Positions 59,844 through 64,000 of a stretch of 64,000 nt of DNA are shown here, piece by piece (the stretch's first letter is position 1; each line of letters opens with the position of its first letter). Position numbers and translations under genes: made by a program. Below the pieces are notes generated by a model. It saw only the letters and a list, made by a program, of their open reading frames with translations. It made no database searches and had not been told where the DNA came from. The DNA is taken from NCBI GenBank assembly GCA_910589415.1, contig OU342637.1, positions 29,356,162 through 29,420,161 of the forward strand, in the 5' to 3' direction. This DNA comes from Malachius bipustulatus (taxonomy: Eukaryota; Arthropoda; Insecta; Coleoptera; Melyridae).

Positions 59844-60011
59844 ATGACAGCGAATAACCAAAAGACTGATGATGGGGAAAAAACAACTTCCACAGCTGCC
59901 CCGGAAAAATCAACTTCCACAGCTGCAAAGAAGCCTACTTATTACTATGAAGAATTTGAATTGGATACGTACTTTAATAATAATAAAGTGAAAATTCCTG
60001 ATGGAGAAAAG
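59844..60011 (+). CDS. Mvl: Nramp exon 1
   Basis: ATG in AACATGAC context; donor GTGAGT; 56 codons, phase 0. Ends KVKIPDGEK, close to TM1. Confidence 0.85.
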
Positions 60012-61422
60012 GTGAGTGAATACATGATGTTAATTTTACAGGCAATTGAAATAGTTTCATAAATATATGACCCTCAAATTAAAAAAAAAATTTGTTCAGT
60101 TAATCAAACAGGCTGACAAAAAAACTTACTAGGTAACACAAATTATTTTTATGATATATTACAATCATTATTACATATAGCGGCATCTAGCTATATGGTA
60201 ACCTTCAGTATTATATGTATAACAATAATAAGCATAGCCTTTCTTACAACTCTTGTAGAGATTTGTAGGTATAGGAAATTTAAAACATTCAATATTCAAG
60301 GCAAGGCAATAGGTGAATTATTAATTTATCCATAGTGCAAAAAATTATAAAAATCTTATCCCTCCAAGGAGATGTATCCTGAACGCTGTAGCATTTTTTA
60401 TTTATTCGGAATTGAAATTTTATAAAATTTATTCAAAAAATTACGTTCCAAAGGGGCTTATTTTACATATCAAACCACTTGTGGAAAAAATTAAGGTCAA
60501 TAGTTTAATAGTAGGTATTGTCCTATACTTTCACTTAGTTTGGTATCTAGTGGGTACTTAGGTTTATTAGAATAAATAAAAACGCTTTAGATCATACCTA
60601 CAATTAATTATTTAAGGTATTTCGATTAATTTCGTCAGGCAATTTCAATGAATAGGTAATCAACCTGATCAAAAAGTGCCATATAAAAAAATTGTCTAGA
60701 CTAGTTTAGATTTTTTTTATTATAAAAATAAATAGAATTAATTTAAATGAGTATATTTTATTTCCAAAAAAACATATCGAAATTACTTTGAATTTTTATG
60801 ATCTTATTTTTAGTTACAGGATAAAAATAATTGTTTCTAAAAAAATTATTTCTCTTGATTTTTAATATCTTTTATTAACGACAAAAATAATTTTGGCCTC
60901 AAATTGACAAAAGTTGTTAAAAAAAACATAAATACACTTTGATTCAATCATTGTCTACAATAAATTATAATTTTTCAGGCAGGATTCTGTTTCCGGAAAT
61001 TATGGGCATTCACCGGGCCAGGATTTCTCATGTCAATAGCCTATCTCGATCCAGGCAACATCGAAAGTGATTTACAATCAGGAACCATAGGCAACTTCAG
61101 ACTACTATGGGTATTACTTGGTGCCACCATCTTAGGACTGGTAATGCAATCTCTAGCCACAAAATTAGGTAACTCATCAGTTGCAGAAAAAAATTTCCTA
61201 ATTCTACCTAATTAGGATTTCATAAACCTAAATGCGAGCTAAAATTTAATCAATTATTTCAGGTGTCGTTACTGGATTACATTTAGCAGAAATGTGTTAC
61301 AGACAATATAAAAAGTATCCTCGATTACTACTGTGGGTTATGGTAGAAATAGCTGTCATAGGCTCGGATATGCAAGAAGTCATTGGGACAGCGATTGCTA
61401 TTTATTTGTTATCAAATCAAGT
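59844..61422 (+). CDS. Mvl: Nramp (malvolio-type) divalent metal transporter, 5' part (3 exons)
   Basis: Nramp proteins import Mn2+, Fe2+ and related ions with protons across plasma or endosomal membranes. Exons 59844-60011, 60979-61168, 61263-61422 join in phases 0, 1, 2 (172 codons plus two bases) and continue past the window. Residues 1-56 are a hydrophilic cytosolic N-terminus rich in Thr, Ser and Lys with a duplicated KSTSTAA-like motif. TM1 carries [14 protein letters not shown], whose Asp and Asn in DPGN bind metal in the family. [20 protein letters not shown] is TM2; [19 protein letters not shown] is the family loop; [20 protein letters not shown] is TM3 into TM4. All family marks in this part are intact. 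The TM6 MPH motif should lie in exons beyond the window. Confidence 0.93.
60979..61168 (+). CDS. Mvl: Nramp exon 2 (DPGN motif, TM1-TM2)
   Basis: Acceptor AATTTTTCAG, donor GTAACT. Begins [19 protein letters not shown] and contains the DPGN metal-binding motif. Confidence 0.93.
61263..61422 (+). CDS. Mvl: Nramp exon 3 (TM3-TM4)
   Basis: Acceptor ATTATTTCAG after a 94-bp intron; donor GTAAGT at 61423. Encodes [20 protein letters not shown] and [20 protein letters not shown]. Confidence 0.92.
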
Positions 61423-64000
61423 GTAAGTATAATAGGTAGCTACTTAATCTTTGATACCTACAACTGAATTTACTAACCTGACAGACTTTCGTTATCTTGA
61501 TCGATGAATCATTATTTAATTGTTCGAAGAACAGAAATAATTATACCGACTGACAGAAATAATTCTTATACTCATCTGCAATCAGCCGCATTACTTAATT
61601 TAATTAATTCCATCAACATATCCCGTTATGATGAATGGATGCTTAACCACCTTTAGCTCATCCTAATATTATTACCACTGTGTATTTATCAAAAGATATT
61701 AATCCAGATAGCCCTATTCGCGTTTACAAAAAAATTACCAAAAAACAACCCTTAAAGTAATACGTATCCCAATTTTTCCACTCCCCTTTTTGGGTAATCT
61801 CTGGAGTATAATGTGGAACTCCTTATCCTTATAGGATAGGACCCAGAACTTCTTAAGAGAGATTACTCAAAAACGGCTGCCTCTTTATTTCGCCTCTGTA
61901 GGGGGTAGAAATCGTTTTTTTGACTCACTACTCCTTGATTTCACCTTGGTAGGGGTAGAAAGTTGATTTTTTGCGAGAATGGGGGTAAAAACTTTTCATT
62001 TGTGGAGAAGATGATTATTTTTAAGAAAAGGGGTGGACAATCCTAAAGGGGCGGAATCAAAGGTACATAGTTGTTTTTCAACCTTGACTTTTTTTCAACT
62101 AAAGTGACATAAGACTTACGTTGTTTATGAAACAGTCCAAAAAATTGTTTTCTATTCCGACTACATCTCGAAAAGTTACTTGCAACGCAAACACAGGGTT
62201 ATCCTAAGAAAACTGCGGAAAATTTCAGGGAGAGATTCTTCGGCTGATTCTGAGCAACAAATTTTATGTTAATATGGGTACACATGCACCATTTTTGAGA
62301 TACTTTTTCAAAGAGTCCAAGAAATAATTTTATCAATATTTTGAAGATATCTCACGAACCGTTTGAAATATAAAACTGAATTTTTGTACATATCTCACCC
62401 TTGATATTAGCAACAAGGTGGAGATTTTGGGGTTGCGTACCCTTTTTTTACCCAACACTAGTAAAGTTGGCATTTTCAAAAAAAATTTAAACCGGCAACG
62501 TTTCCTACACAAAAAATGTACCTAAAAGGTAAAACTTCGGTTATTTGAAGATATCTCAGCATCCATTTGTGATATAGAACTCAGCTTTTGTCCACATCTT
62601 GTCATTAATATTATCTACGTTTGCGGTCAAATCAATTTTTCATGTTATTAGTGAAACAAAAATTATAAAAAACTTATCAAAAACCAGTGATGTTTTAAAT
62701 AAATAAATAAATAAATTAGGGTCAAAAAAATTGAAGTAACCCAAAAATCTCCGCCAAATGGAATCAAGCAATAATCAATAATCAAGCAGCTCTCAAAAAG
62801 TGAATAATAATAATGATAAGACGTATATAGAGATCGTCAAAAAACGGAAGAAATAAATATTCTTTGACACCCTCTGTAAATCGAAAACGGTACATTTGGG
62901 GACAAATAATAGGAACATTTCCCCTTTATTATTACTTCTAGGATAGGTTCAAAGTCCTTGTACTGAAGCTTGCGCTTATTGTACCCCTTTGGATAATTAT
63001 CTCATCGGTCCCATCTCCCGAAAAACATTTCCTCTTAGAATGAGTTAAGGAATCACACCTTTCATTTTCCGACACATGTTTTGAAACAGCCTGTATATTA
63101 GATGAGGAATCTTTTAATATAGCCATTAGTTAAACCAAATATGAAGTTGAGCCAATAATTTTAATATTACTCAACAATAGAATGAAATGAAAGCAAAAGG
63201 CGGTTGTTTGCCTCGTAAAAACCCGGTCAATATTCAATCAGAATGCTTTAATAAGTCTATGCAAAAATTCACTTTGCCTGTTTGTAACGTTTCAAAAATG
63301 CGGAAAAAACTAATAAAACCATCTGCAATAACAAAAATATCGGATATTTGTTTAATTTCATTCTTTTACAATGGAAATTTCCGTTTAACTGTAAAATATT
63401 CAAGGAAATTAGTTTCGGAATATTCAGTTTATGCATTGGGCTATGCGAATCGATAAAAATGAAAAAAAGTAAATTTCTGCTGCAAATCCTTAGTTGCTGC
63501 AAATCAGAAAGTTCACGGTTCTATGAGTCGAGTTTTCATAAAATCGGGCTACTACCTAATATAAGTAAATTATTCCGACCATACATATTCTGGTAATGAA
63601 AACATCTTCAACGTGGAGGTAACAGGCAATTTTGTCGCATCTACATTTAGTTATGTTACCGAGACGAGGATACAAATGAGAGGACTCCACGAGATTAACC
63701 TTTCCATCATCCACAAGATGATCACCACACTTGTTGATGTAGATCTGGTGAATTAGCCTCAAGGAGTATCAAGCATTGGTCCTCTTGAGCTATGAGACAA
63801 ATGACATGCATACGATCTTTCTCCGCTGAAGATAAAACTGTAAGTCAAACCTCGACTCAAACGAAGGTACCGAACTTGAACATATTTGAAAGATGGTCAA
63901 AGTCAAGGTCAAAGCAAAAATGTAAGATAATCGCTTCTATTACCGATCTAAGTTGAATAGATAGGGAGTATCGAGCTTTTAACTTCTCCACAACTTTGAA
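61423..64000 (+). other. Nramp intron 3, at least 2.6 kb
   Basis: No next Nramp exon is visible. Includes a tandem pair of about 210 bp (TGAAGATATCTCA at 62342 and 62555, each followed by a GATATAGAACT/AATATAAAACT block). AGCCTGTATATTAG near 63090 resembles the CAGGGTGT-type termini elsewhere. The tail 63600-63900 is less AT-rich but not recognised. Confidence 0.5.

Noticed and set aside
63187..63596. Overlapping frames near the window end as a possible next Nramp exon
   Set aside because: No Nramp motif (such as MPH or conserved TM5-TM6 residues) and no matching phase-2 acceptor.

Overview
The window is AT-rich, intron-rich eukaryotic DNA from an insect, most likely a beetle. Two protein families point to insects: an arylalkylamine N-acetyltransferase-like enzyme and His/Lys-rich secreted proteins of a cuticle-associated type. 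A short interstitial array of the pentamer TCAGG, the telomere repeat known from Tribolium and many other Coleoptera, points to beetles. I see no prokaryotic operons, tRNA, rRNA or CRISPR arrays.

Five protein-coding loci can be supported, four of them by chains of exons whose splice sites and phases agree. (1) 7447-11388 (+): the last eight exons of a TMTC-family transmembrane/TPR O-mannosyltransferase; its 5' exons lie before the window. (2) 20344-21144 (+): an intronless gene with its own TATA box for a secreted, extremely His/Lys-rich protein. (3) 21445-25212 (-): a four-exon GNAT acetyltransferase of the arylalkylamine type, tail to tail with gene 2. (4) 31270-50985 (+): a five-exon gene across about 20 kb for a 285-residue secreted protein with a His/Lys/Tyr-rich middle and a very acidic Tyr-Thr-Glu repeat tail. 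(5) 59844-61422 (+, continuing past the window): the first three coding exons of an Nramp divalent-metal transporter (malvolio type).

Most of the rest is mobile or repetitive DNA. It holds several inverted-repeat (foldback/MITE-like) elements at 253-412, 1152-1775, 16227-17211, 17806-18687, 33221-34492, 44585-44957, 53070-53895 and 58226-59222. It also holds a degenerate satellite block (25430-26985), decayed LINE fragments (27565-29660, 47400-47550, 54079-54315), and dispersed repeats at 38480-39260 and 56640-57480. Two clusters of CRE-like TGACGTCA sites occur, one between genes and one in intron 2 of gene 4. Intron 3 of gene 4 carries nine CAGGT (TCAGG-phase) units between two identical 21-bp copies of flanking DNA, the footprint expected if telomere repeats were added at a staggered break.

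How the genes may work together is inference. Insect AANATs make N-acetyldopamine, a cuticle-tanning precursor whose quinones couple to histidine in cuticle proteins, and Nramp imports Mn/Fe. The neighbourhood of two His-rich secreted proteins, an AANAT-like enzyme and a metal transporter therefore suggests, but does not prove, a link to cuticle hardening or metal loading. Gene models come from reading alone; no alignment or expression data were available.
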